Source of the DNA: Flavobacterium endophyticum
GTDB lineage: Bacteria; Bacteroidota; Bacteroidia; Flavobacteriales; Flavobacteriaceae
Assembly: GCF_003634455.1 (NCBI RefSeq)
Contig: NZ_RBLC01000002.1
Location: 341,012 to 405,011 of the forward strand
Direction: 5' to 3'
DNA: 64,000 nucleotides
The position numbers and the translations under genes are program-made. The first letter of the stretch is position 1; each line of letters begins with the position of its first letter. Of the stretch, positions 8,462-15,569 are shown one piece after another. The notes beneath the pieces were generated by a model. It worked only from the letters and a program-made list of their open reading frames with translations, made no database searches and was not told the origin of the DNA.

Positions 8462-8935
8462 ATGAATATCAAACTTATCGCCATCGGCAAAACGGATAAT
8501 AAGTCGCTTCAGGCTTTGATTGATGATTATCAGAAACGATTATCGTTTTATATCAAGTTCGACTTGGAGATTATTCCGGATATCAAGAACGTGAAGAATC
8601 TTTCGGAAGCACAGCAGAAGGAAAAGGAAGGTGAATTGATTCTTTCTAAGCTATCGCCTACGGATCAACTTATCTTGTTGGACGAGAATGGCAAGAGTTT
8701 TTCGAGCGTCGGTTTTTCGGAAGAACTGCAAAAGAAGATGAACTCGGGCATCAAGACGTTGGCGTTTGTCATCGGCGGGCCGTATGGTTTTTCGGAAACG
8801 GTGTATGCTAAGGCTCAAGGGAAGGTTTCGTTGTCGCTAATGACTTTTTCGCATCAGATGGTGCGGTTGTTTTTTATTGAGCAGTTGTATAGAGGGTTTA
8901 GTATTTTGAGGGGGGAGCCGTATCATCATCAATAG
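8462..8935 (+). CDS. rlmH: 23S rRNA (pseudouridine1915-N3)-methyltransferase RlmH
   Basis: 157 aa SPOUT methyltransferase that methylates pseudouridine 1915 in helix 69 of 23S rRNA. Start chosen at ATG 8462 (MNIKLIAIGKTD), the family-standard N-terminus; an upstream in-frame ATG at 8411 would add 17 residues unlike the family. Seen: LLDENGKSFSS, FVIGGPYGFS (SAM-binding knot) and the terminal LSLMTFSHQMVRLFFIEQLYRGFSILRGEPYHH pattern (here described by its parts FSHQMVR and GEPYHH). Divergent from nadC with a 174-bp gap, convergent with folP. Confidence 0.96.
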   Translation: MNIKLIAIGKTDNKSLQALIDDYQKRLSFYIKFDLEIIPDIKNVKNLSEAQQKEKEGELILSKLSPTDQLILLDENGKSFSSVGFSEELQKKMNSGIKTLAFVIGGPYGFSETVYAKAQGKVSLSLMTFSHQMVRLFFIEQLYRGFSILRGEPYHHQ

Positions 8936-9165
8936 TTGATAGTGGATAGTTTTTAGTTTATAGTTATTTGGGATTTTTGATTTGTGATTTTTGATGGTTG
9001 GAAAGTTAGAAAGTCGAAAGTCATAAAGAATAAACAAATTCATTTATCAAGCAATCCAAAATCTAAAATCTTAAACCATAAATAATTCTTCACCTTTCCA
9101 CTTTCGACCTTCCAACTTTATGACTTTCAACTTTCCAACTATCCACTATCCACTACAAACTATCC
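8936..9165. repeat. Long imperfect inverted repeat between rlmH and folP
   Basis: The left arm has GATAGTGGATAGTTTTTAG just after the rlmH stop and GGTTGGAAAGTTAGAAAG...GTCATAAAG at 8996-9028. The right arm has the complements CTTTATGACTTTC...TTCCAAC at 9116-9139 and CTATCCACTATCCACTA from 9139 on, with a second partial copy at 9093-9115. The arms nest in mirror order, so the RNA from either strand could fold into one long hairpin. The right arm runs into folP and encodes its last residues (VDSL-stop). Confidence 0.75.
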
Positions 9166-9965
9166 ACTAATCTAATTGCTTCTACAGCTTCTTTCACATC
9201 GTGCACTCTTAATATCTTGGCGCCTTTTTGGAGGGAAATGGTATTGAGCACGGTGGTTCCGTTTAGGGATTCTTGGGGTGTGATGCCCAGGGTTTTGTAG
9301 ATCATGGATTTTCGGGAGATGCCGGACAGGATCGGGAGCTCGAGGATCTGGAAGAGTTCGAGCTTGTTCATTACTTGGAAGTTTTGCTGGGTTGTTTTTG
9401 CGAATCCGAAGCCGGGGTCGATGATAATATCATTAATTCCTAAGCTTCTGGCTTGGCTTACTTTTTCGGAGAAATAAAACAGCATGTCTTTGACGATATC
9501 ATCGTATTCGGTGAGGCTTTGCATGGTCTGCGGATTGCCGCGCATGTGCATCATGATGTAGGGCGTGTTGTATTTGGCAACGGTTTGCATCATTTTTGGG
9601 TCTAGTCCGCCTGCGGCTATGTCGTTGATGATGGCGGCTCCGTGCTGGATGGCGGCTTCTGCGACTTGGCTGCGGAAGGTGTCTACGGAAATGATGATTT
9701 CTGGGAAGACTTTTGTCAAAAGATCGATTATGGGAAGGAGTCTTGCGAGTTCTTCAGTTTCGGAAACGAATTCGGCATTGGGTTTTGAGGAATAGGCTCC
9801 GATATCGATAAAGGTGGCGCCTTCGTCTAGCATCTGTTTTACTTTGTCGATGATGGCTTGGTCGCTGTCATTTTTTCCGCCGTCGTAAAAAGAGTCTGGC
9901 GTAATGTTGAGGATTCCCATTACTTTGGGCGTTGACAGGTCGATAAGGGTTCCGTTGCAGTTCAT
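9153..9965 (-). CDS. folP: Dihydropteroate synthase
   Basis: 270 aa TIM-barrel enzyme joining p-aminobenzoate to dihydropterin pyrophosphate in folate synthesis; target of sulfonamides. Seen: MGILNITPDSFYDGG near residue 17 (pterin/phosphate loop), FIDIGAYSSKPN around 55, VSVDTFRS near 97, INDIAAG near 118, MHMRGNPQTM near 140, IIIDPGFGFAKT near 185 and GISRKSMI near 218. Length normal. The last codons overlap the right arm of the 8936-9165 inverted repeat, so the C-terminal tail may have been set by that repeat. Convergent with rlmH; the following minus-strand gene upstream starts 26 bp before it. Confidence 0.96.
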   Translation of the reverse strand: MNCNGTLIDLSTPKVMGILNITPDSFYDGGKNDSDQAIIDKVKQMLDEGATFIDIGAYSSKPNAEFVSETEELARLLPIIDLLTKVFPEIIISVDTFRSQVAEAAIQHGAAIINDIAAGGLDPKMMQTVAKYNTPYIMMHMRGNPQTMQSLTEYDDIVKDMLFYFSEKVSQARSLGINDIIIDPGFGFAKTTQQNFQVMNKLELFQILELPILSGISRKSMIYKTLGITPQESLNGTTVLNTISLQKGAKILRVHDVKEAVEAIRLVDSL

Positions 9966-9990
9966 TGAATAGGTATTTTTGGGCTTGTGT

Positions 9991-10488
9991 TTATTTCAGG
10001 TAGAAGCTTGCCATTATTTTTTGCATGTCTTTATAATGGGCGGGAAACATGTCGGTTTTAATCGAGCCCGTAAGTTGGTAGAGATTTTCCTTTTCTATAT
10101 AAAGATGCTTTACAAACGTATAGCCGTCATCTTCATAGATGAGTTCGTCAAATGCGGATTGGGAATGTTCGTTCCAGCTTTTGGTTACTGTTTTTCCGCG
10201 TTCTGTCACTTCTATCACTGCCTTAATTCCTATGCCGGAACAGTCTAGTTTGGACAATGAGATTCCGGAAAAATCGGCTATGGCACTGCTGCCAAAATCA
10301 TAAAGAGAAAAGAGGGATTTGAACAGGTCTTTTTCTTCGTTTTTATAGGTTCTCAATTCGGATTTCGCGGGATAGGTAATCGAATAGGCAGCGGTTTCAT
10401 GGGTGGTGGTTGCACCTTGCGCTTGCGCGATACAACTGCTTGTAAAGGCTAAAAAGAGGAATACAAAATGTTGCTGTATTGTTTTCAT
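9991..10488 (-). CDS. Secreted hypothetical protein
   Basis: 165 aa, not recognised as a named family. Seen: a clear signal peptide (hydrophobic FVFLFLAFTSSCIAQAQG, cleavage probably near residue 24; the Cys is followed by Ile so a lipobox is doubtful) and then a mixed alpha/beta body with ITYPAKSELR, a motif seen in small PsbP/MOG1-like periplasmic proteins of Bacteroidota, and a C-terminal helix ending MASFYLK. That fold suggestion is a guess from wording. Lies 26 bp upstream of folP on the same strand and 45 bp downstream of the next hypothetical gene, so the three may be co-transcribed. Confidence 0.7.
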   Translation of the reverse strand: MKTIQQHFVFLFLAFTSSCIAQAQGATTTHETAAYSITYPAKSELRTYKNEEKDLFKSLFSLYDFGSSAIADFSGISLSKLDCSGIGIKAVIEVTERGKTVTKSWNEHSQSAFDELIYEDDGYTFVKHLYIEKENLYQLTGSIKTDMFPAHYKDMQKIMASFYLK

Positions 10489-10532
10489 TGCATCATGCTT
10501 TAATTGGACTGCTGGTTTCGAATGCTTTTAGG

Positions 10533-11150
10533 CTATCGTATTCTTGTTCCTGTTATTTCGTAGGGTTCCGATGGAAAGCCTTGGAGTACTATTTTTTCTT
10601 GGTCAATGGTCTTGATCGGCAAAAGGAGTTCTCTTTGGCTGTTATTTAAAAAGCACAGGAAAAGGGTGTCTCTTAATTGTTCTACCACTAGTTTTCGTCC
10701 TTCCCTATTGTTCTTCTTGTTGATTTCTTGGATAATTTCTGAATCTAGCGCGGTATTGAATCGTATCTGCAGCTTTTCTTTATTCCATTGCGCAAGATAG
10801 CTGTTATTTTGGATTTCTTCTTTGGTGAGGGAAGTTACGGTAGGTTCCAGCCGCAGGTATTCTTCGGCTAGTTCGGTTTCTTCGGTGGTATTTTGACTTT
10901 CATGCCCGTAAACGGAATAGTGGATTGCTTTGGTGAAGAAACGCAGGCGGTCGGGAGTGATGAATTCGTGTCTTATGGCAGCCATTTCTTCTGCAATTCC
11001 GTTTTCTTTTAATCGAAGGGTACCGTCTTTTTCTGTTTCGATATCGAATCGAACGGCTTTATCGTTATCAAAAATAATGTATCGGGGTTCTCCATAATAG
11101 TCGTTGTCTTTTACGTACATCCAGATACCGTCAAAATTATTTGCTGCCAT
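10533..11150 (-). CDS. Hypothetical protein with lipocalin-like start
   Basis: 205 aa, no family recognised. No signal peptide or membrane segment; the sequence is acidic with many short beta-like stretches. The start FDGIWMY and the periodic strands (RYIIFDNDKAVRFDIE, TLRLKENG) resemble small beta-barrel proteins of lipocalin type, but this is only an impression. The ATG at 11150 is preceded at 11237-11244 by a minus-strand TATATTTG element. Divergent from the DUF1599 gene. Confidence 0.65.
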   Translation of the reverse strand: MAANNFDGIWMYVKDNDYYGEPRYIIFDNDKAVRFDIETEKDGTLRLKENGIAEEMAAIRHEFITPDRLRFFTKAIHYSVYGHESQNTTEETELAEEYLRLEPTVTSLTKEEIQNNSYLAQWNKEKLQIRFNTALDSEIIQEINKKNNREGRKLVVEQLRDTLFLCFLNNSQRELLLPIKTIDQEKIVLQGFPSEPYEITGTRIR

Positions 11151-11215
11151 TTTTATGCTTGCTTGTGTTATGAGCGGCTTTTATGATTTACCTTTCGCCT
11201 TAACTCTTTTTTCAC

Positions 11216-11244
11216 TATTTTTGGACAAATTTCATACAAATATA
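11216..11244. promoter_or_regulatory. Divergent -7 elements for the 10533 and 11253 genes
   Basis: Plus strand 11216-11223 reads TATTTTTG, 30 bp before the DUF1599 start. Minus strand 11237-11244 reads TATATTTG, 87 bp before the hypothetical gene start. Both match TAnnTTTG; the two promoters would face away from one another across about 15 bp. Confidence 0.5.
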
Positions 11245-11252
11245 CACCAATA

Positions 11253-11795
11253 ATGGATACTACCTCTCAGGAATTTGACAGCGTTATCGGCACTTGCCGT
11301 ACTTTATTCATCAACAAGATGCAGGATTATGGCAGCGCTTGGCGCATCCTCCGCCTGCCTTCGCTAACCGACCAGATTTTTATCAAGGCGCAGCGCATTA
11401 GAAGCTTGCAGGAAAACGAGGTACGCAAGGTGGATGAGGACGAGACGGGAGAATTCATAGGGATCATCAATTATTCGATTATGGCGCTGATCCAGTTGGA
11501 TTTGGGCGTTGTGGAGCAGCCGGATTTGGGCGTGGCAAAGGCAACAGAGCTTTATGATGAAAAGGTGGCCTTGACGAAAGCGCTTATGGAGGCGAAAAAC
11601 CATGATTATGGCGAGGCTTGGCGCGACATGAGAGTAAGCTCGTTGACGGATTTGATCTTGCAGAAATTGCTTCGCGTAAAGCAGATAGAGGATAATAAGG
11701 GGAAAACGATTGTTTCTGAAGGGATTGACGCCAACTACCAAGACATGATCAACTACTCGGTTTTTGCCTTGATCTTGATGGGTTTTGCCAAATAA
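11253..11795 (+). CDS. DUF1599 (nucleotide modification associated domain 1) protein, tandem duplicate
   Basis: 180 aa cytosolic protein made of two copies of the same domain. Seen: copy 1 carries MQDYGSAWRILRLPSLTDQI (about 20-40) and FIGIINYSIMALIQLD; copy 2 carries NHDYGEAWRDMRVSSLTDLI (about 109-128) and DMINYSVFALILMG. DUF1599 proteins are common single genes in Bacteroidota, placed near folP and tpiA in many flavobacteria; the biochemical activity is not established, and a link to nucleotide metabolism rests only on the domain name. A TAnnTTTG promoter lies directly upstream. Confidence 0.9.
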   Translation: MDTTSQEFDSVIGTCRTLFINKMQDYGSAWRILRLPSLTDQIFIKAQRIRSLQENEVRKVDEDETGEFIGIINYSIMALIQLDLGVVEQPDLGVAKATELYDEKVALTKALMEAKNHDYGEAWRDMRVSSLTDLILQKLLRVKQIEDNKGKTIVSEGIDANYQDMINYSVFALILMGFAK

Positions 11796-11829
11796 CAACT
11801 CATTAACAAATTGAATTTATCATAAGCTT

Positions 11830-11837
11830 TATTTTTG
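11830..11837 (+). promoter_or_regulatory. -7 element before the DoxX gene
   Basis: TATTTTTG, 14 bp before the ATG at 11852, with a TTG at 11811-11813 as a possible -33 (16-bp spacing). Indicates that the DoxX-permease pair has its own start despite following DUF1599 by only 56 bp. Confidence 0.5.
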
Positions 11838-11851
11838 AGAAAACTTACATC

Positions 11852-12943
11852 ATGGAAAACATAAAAAAATACCTCCCTTGGGCCTTACGGATCTTGATTT
11901 CTTTTTTGTTCTTGATTTCGGCTGTCGCAAAAATGTATCCTTCTCCTTATTTTGCTATTTCTACTTTTGAAGTAAAACAGCTGTATCCGATGGGCTTTTC
12001 GGAAGATTTTGCTGTATTCTTTTCTAGAATCTTGATCGGGATTGAGTTTGCATTGGGGCTTTTGTTATTACAGCCGCATTTTTTAAAGCGAATCGTTATT
12101 CCGGCTACGTTGCTGATGCTGATTGTTTTTACGACACATTTGACCATCGATACGATACAAAACGGCGGCAATTCGGGCAACTGCGGTTGTTTCGGGAGCT
12201 TGCTTCCTATGACGCCGATTGAGGCGATTATCAAAAACGTGATTGCGGGAGCACTCTTGATTTATCTTTTATATTTGCTTCCAAAGAATACCGATAAAAA
12301 GAATTTCTGGGTCTTGACGACCGTGACTTTTGCTTCGGTATTGATGATCTTTATGCTGGCACCGATACAGCCTAAAGCGGTAGAAGACACAGCTGATGAT
12401 GCTACAGTACTTCCTATAGAAACTTTAGAGGCCTTCCCTGCCCAGCCTGCCGATTCTTCAGCAGTTCCTGCTGCGGAAGCCAAAACGGCTGAGACAGCTG
12501 CTGTTGAGGCTGCTAAACCGGCAACCGACGAGCCCGCTCCGCAAAAATCAGGCTATGCGCAGTATTTCAGCAAGGCCGACCAAGGCAAGAAGATTATCTG
12601 TCTTTTTGTTCCGGGCTGCGATCATTGCCGTGACGTGGCGAAAGAGCTGACTGAAATGAGGGCGAAAAATAAAAACTTCCCTGAAGTGTCTGTGTTGTTT
12701 ATGAACGAGGAACCTGAAAAGATTCCGGAGTTCTTCAAATTTGCGGGAGCGGATTATCCGTATAAGGTCTTGGAAGTGATTCCGTTTTGGAAGCTTTTAG
12801 GCACGAGCAAGGATACTCCTGGCGTTATCTATCTTTGGAATGGCAACAAGATCAAGGAATGGGACGGCATCAACGAAAAGAAATTTGTGGGTTCTGAATT
12901 GCAGAACGCCTTGAAAAAAAATTATTCTGAGCTAAAAAAATAA
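11852..12943 (+). CDS. DoxX/MauE-type membrane protein with thioredoxin-like tail (BT_3928 family)
   Basis: 363 aa inner-membrane protein. Seen: four to five hydrophobic segments in residues 10-175 of DoxX/MauE type (LRILISFLFLISAVAKMYPS at the start, a NCGCFGS cysteine loop near 110), an Ala/Pro/Thr-rich linker (about 195-235) and a periplasmic thioredoxin-like domain with FVPGCDHCRDVAKEL (CDHC active site near 252). Family members are thought to move electrons for thiol-disulfide exchange across the membrane; the substrate is unknown. Followed 6 bp later by an ABC permease that starts with TTG. The low-complexity linker is unusual for its Ala density. Confidence 0.88.
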   Translation: MENIKKYLPWALRILISFLFLISAVAKMYPSPYFAISTFEVKQLYPMGFSEDFAVFFSRILIGIEFALGLLLLQPHFLKRIVIPATLLMLIVFTTHLTIDTIQNGGNSGNCGCFGSLLPMTPIEAIIKNVIAGALLIYLLYLLPKNTDKKNFWVLTTVTFASVLMIFMLAPIQPKAVEDTADDATVLPIETLEAFPAQPADSSAVPAAEAKTAETAAVEAAKPATDEPAPQKSGYAQYFSKADQGKKIICLFVPGCDHCRDVAKELTEMRAKNKNFPEVSVLFMNEEPEKIPEFFKFAGADYPYKVLEVIPFWKLLGTSKDTPGVIYLWNGNKIKEWDGINEKKFVGSELQNALKKNYSELKK

Positions 12944-12949
12944 GCTTCT

Positions 12950-14026
12950 TTGATCAAATACCTCTTACATAAAATAGGATATGCCCTGCTGACGCTTTTT
13001 GGAGTGGTCACGGTCATATTCTTTTTGTTTAACGTGCTGCCGGGCGATCCGGCACGTATGATGCTCGACCAGAATGAAAACTCGGAACAGCTGGCTATTG
13101 TTAAGAAGAAGTATGGTTTTGACAAGCCGATTTCGACGCAGTATCTGTATTATCTGAACGACCTCTCGCCTATTTCTGTCCACAGCAAGAATGCGGAGGA
13201 TTATACGTTTCTTTCGGAAGGCAAATACAATGCGGTTCCGCTTTTTGCTATCGGCAATGATGAGGTGGTTTTAAAAACGCCTTACCTGCGCGAAAGCTTT
13301 CAGAAAAGCGGCAAGAAAGTATCGGATGTCATCGGGAATACCTTGCCGAATACGTTTCTGTTGGCATTGTTTGCTATCGTGATTGCTATCGTCATTGGCA
13401 TCCTGCTTGGGATTGTTTCTGCTCTTTATAAGGATACTTGGATCGACAGGGTGATTGCTTTGTTGAGTACGTTGGGCATGAGCATTCCGTCTTTTTTTAG
13501 CGCTATTTTATTTGCATGGCTTTTTGGCTTTGTGCTGCATGAGTATACGGGACTGAACATGACGGGCAGTTTGTATGAGGTAGATGATTTTGGCGAAGGG
13601 CAGTACATCCAATGGAGAAACATATTGCTTCCTGCGATTGTTTTGGGCATCCGTCCGCTAGGCGTCGTGATACAGTTGATGCGGAATTCGCTGCTTGAGA
13701 CTTTTGGGCAGGATTATATCCGTACGGCACGTGCGAAAGGGCTGTCGGAATTTCAGATTATCAGGAAGCATGCGGTCAAAAATTCTTTGAATCCGGTAGT
13801 GACGGCTATTTCGGGCTGGTTTGCTTCAATGCTGGCAGGTGCTGTTTTTGTGGAATATATCTTTGGCTGGAACGGCCTCGGGAAAGAAATCGTAGAGGCT
13901 TTGAATAATTTAGACCTGCCTGTGATTATGGGTTCGGTTATCGTGATTGCTACTACTTTTGTGGTGATTAATATTTTGGTGGATCTGGTGTATGCGTATT
14001 TGGATCCGAAGATTCGTTTAGGATAG
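12950..14026 (+). CDS. Dipeptide/oligopeptide-type ABC transporter permease (DppB-like)
   Basis: 358 aa inner-membrane permease of the BPD_transp_1 class. It uses a TTG start 6 bp after the DoxX stop, giving MIKYLLHKIGYALLTLFGVVTVIFF, the family-typical first membrane segment followed by the NVLPGDPARMM loop. Seen: six membrane segments and the EAA loop RTARAKGLSEFQIIRKHAVKNSL near residue 262. A periplasmic insertion of about 90 residues after the first segment is longer than in enteric DppB. No DppA, C, D or F gene is adjacent, so either its partners are elsewhere or it works with another complex. Confidence 0.9.
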   Translation: MIKYLLHKIGYALLTLFGVVTVIFFLFNVLPGDPARMMLDQNENSEQLAIVKKKYGFDKPISTQYLYYLNDLSPISVHSKNAEDYTFLSEGKYNAVPLFAIGNDEVVLKTPYLRESFQKSGKKVSDVIGNTLPNTFLLALFAIVIAIVIGILLGIVSALYKDTWIDRVIALLSTLGMSIPSFFSAILFAWLFGFVLHEYTGLNMTGSLYEVDDFGEGQYIQWRNILLPAIVLGIRPLGVVIQLMRNSLLETFGQDYIRTARAKGLSEFQIIRKHAVKNSLNPVVTAISGWFASMLAGAVFVEYIFGWNGLGKEIVEALNNLDLPVIMGSVIVIATTFVVINILVDLVYAYLDPKIRLG

Positions 14027-14037
14027 ATTTAACTTTA

Positions 14038-14068
14038 ACCCTGACAGGGTTTGGAACCCTGTCAGGGT
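14038..14068. repeat. 31-bp dispersed palindromic repeat, copy 1
   Basis: Reads ACCCTGACAGGGTTTGG then AACCCTGTCAGGGT: an inverted repeat that could act as a hairpin after the permease gene. The identical 31 bp occur in reverse orientation at 47011-47041, between the two YeeE genes. No T-run follows, so it is not a standard terminator. Confidence 0.85.
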
Positions 14069-14091
14069 TGTTGTATTCAAAAACTTAATAG

Positions 14092-14099
14092 TATATTTG
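14092..14099 (+). promoter_or_regulatory. -7 element for the tlpA-like/tpiA operon
   Basis: TATATTTG with TTG at 14071-14073 (18-bp spacing), 25 bp before the ATG at 14124. Good match to the Bacteroidota TTG/TAnnTTTG promoter. Confidence 0.6.
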
Positions 14100-14123
14100 C
14101 TTATCTCAAAAAAGAACAACTCA

Positions 14124-14621
14124 ATGAAAAAAATACTCTTATCTCTTTTGGTGGTCTTGGGAACCGTATCTTGCTCTCAGGCTCAAAAGACAGAATTCGC
14201 TGCAGAAGCCTTGGCTGAAAAACTGCAGACTTTAGACGGAAAAGAAATCTCTTTTAAAGAAATACTAAACAAGCATAAAGGAAAGACTGTCGTGATCGAC
14301 ATCTGGGCTTCGTGGTGCAGCGACTGCGTGAAGGCCATGCCGAAAGTAAAAGACATGCAGGAAAAAAGTCCGAAGACAGACTACGTCTTTATTTCGATGG
14401 ACAAGACAGCCGAGAAATGGAAAGCTGGAATCGAAAAGCACAGCCTGACTGGCGAGCATTATCTGGCGCCTGACGGAATGAAAGGCAAATTCGGGAAAGC
14501 TATCGACTTGGACTGGATTCCGCGCTATATTGTTATCGACAAGAAAGGAAAGATTGCTATCTACAGAGCCATCGAAACCGATTTTGATAAAATAAATGCT
14601 ACTTTAAAAAAACTTAACTAA
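14124..14621 (+). CDS. TlpA-like thioredoxin-fold lipoprotein
   Basis: 165 aa periplasm-facing redox protein. Start chosen at ATG 14124 (MKKILLSLLVVLGTVSCSQ), which gives a clean lipoprotein signal with lipobox GTVSC; an upstream in-frame start at 14097 would overlap the -7 element. Seen: WASWCSDCVKAMPKVK (CSDC active site near residue 64), the cis-Pro region LDWIPRYIVID near 140. Family members reduce or transfer disulfides on exported proteins. The stop codon overlaps the tpiA start (TAATGA), so the two are translationally coupled. Confidence 0.88.
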   Translation: MKKILLSLLVVLGTVSCSQAQKTEFAAEALAEKLQTLDGKEISFKEILNKHKGKTVVIDIWASWCSDCVKAMPKVKDMQEKSPKTDYVFISMDKTAEKWKAGIEKHSLTGEHYLAPDGMKGKFGKAIDLDWIPRYIVIDKKGKIAIYRAIETDFDKINATLKKLN

Positions 14622-15373
14622 TGAGACAAAAGATTGTTGCGGGCAACTGGAAAATGCACAAAAACGCGGAAGAAACGGAAGATTTACTAAACGACCTTAT
14701 TGATAAATTGCCGAACGATGTAGAAGCACATATTATTGTAGCGCCTACTTTCGTAAACCTGGCTTCTGCGGTAGACCACTTAGAATTTACCAATATCGGC
14801 GTTGCCGCACAAAATATGCACCAGGCCGAAAGCGGTGCTTTTACTGGAGAGATTTCTGCGGATATGCTAAAAAGCATCGGCGTAGGCATCGTTATCCTTG
14901 GACATTCTGAAAGAAGAGCGTATTTCCATGAAACGGATGCTCTCTTGGCTGAAAAAGTAAACACGGCCTTGAAACATGAATTGCAGGTAATCTTCTGCTT
15001 TGGTGAAGAATTAAAAGACAGACAGTCGGGCAATCATTTCAATATTGTAGAAAACCAATTAAAAGACGGATTGTTCCACCTGGAAGCAAAAGACTGGGAA
15101 AGCATCGTCTTGGCGTATGAGCCGGTATGGGCTATCGGGACAGGCGAAACGGCTTCTCCGGAACAGGCTCAAGAAATGCACAAGTTCATCAGAGAAACGA
15201 TTACGTCTAAATACAATGCAACTTTGGCTGAAGATGTTTCTATTCTTTATGGAGGCAGCGTAAAACCAGACAATGCCAAAGAGATTTTCTCTAAACCGGA
15301 TGTAGACGGCGGATTGATTGGCGGTGCTGCATTAAAAGCGACCGATTTTGCAGCGATAGTGGCAGCGATATAA
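14621..15373 (+). CDS. tpiA: Triosephosphate isomerase
   Basis: 250 aa glycolytic enzyme interconverting dihydroxyacetone phosphate and glyceraldehyde 3-phosphate. Seen: N-terminal IVAGNWKMHK (Lys11-type active-site residue), LGHSERR with the electrophilic His near residue 97, VLAYEPVWAIGTGETA with the catalytic Glu near 169 and the mobile loop 6, and YGGSVKPDN plus GGLIGGAALK for phosphate binding. Length is standard. Overlaps the stop of the TlpA-like gene and is closed by the terminator at 15397. Confidence 0.98.
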   Translation: MRQKIVAGNWKMHKNAEETEDLLNDLIDKLPNDVEAHIIVAPTFVNLASAVDHLEFTNIGVAAQNMHQAESGAFTGEISADMLKSIGVGIVILGHSERRAYFHETDALLAEKVNTALKHELQVIFCFGEELKDRQSGNHFNIVENQLKDGLFHLEAKDWESIVLAYEPVWAIGTGETASPEQAQEMHKFIRETITSKYNATLAEDVSILYGGSVKPDNAKEIFSKPDVDGGLIGGAALKATDFAAIVAAI

Positions 15374-15396
15374 GCAATTCTTGTACTTTATACTAT

Positions 15397-15427
15397 AGCC
15401 CAGAACTTGTATTCTGGGCTTTTTTAT
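15397..15427 (+). terminator. Rho-independent terminator after tpiA
   Basis: AGCCCAGAA and TTCTGGGCT pair around a six-base loop and are followed by a T-run. Confidence 0.9.
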
Positions 15428-15569
15428 TATGCCTATATTAAGCCATCGTTATGGCTTAACGTTTATAAAACATTTGGAAAGCTTCTCTTAAACTTTCGTT
15501 TATCTGGCAGTAATGGCTGGTTAATAACTCTTTGTGACTTTTGCGGGAATTAATCAACCTAAATACTTT

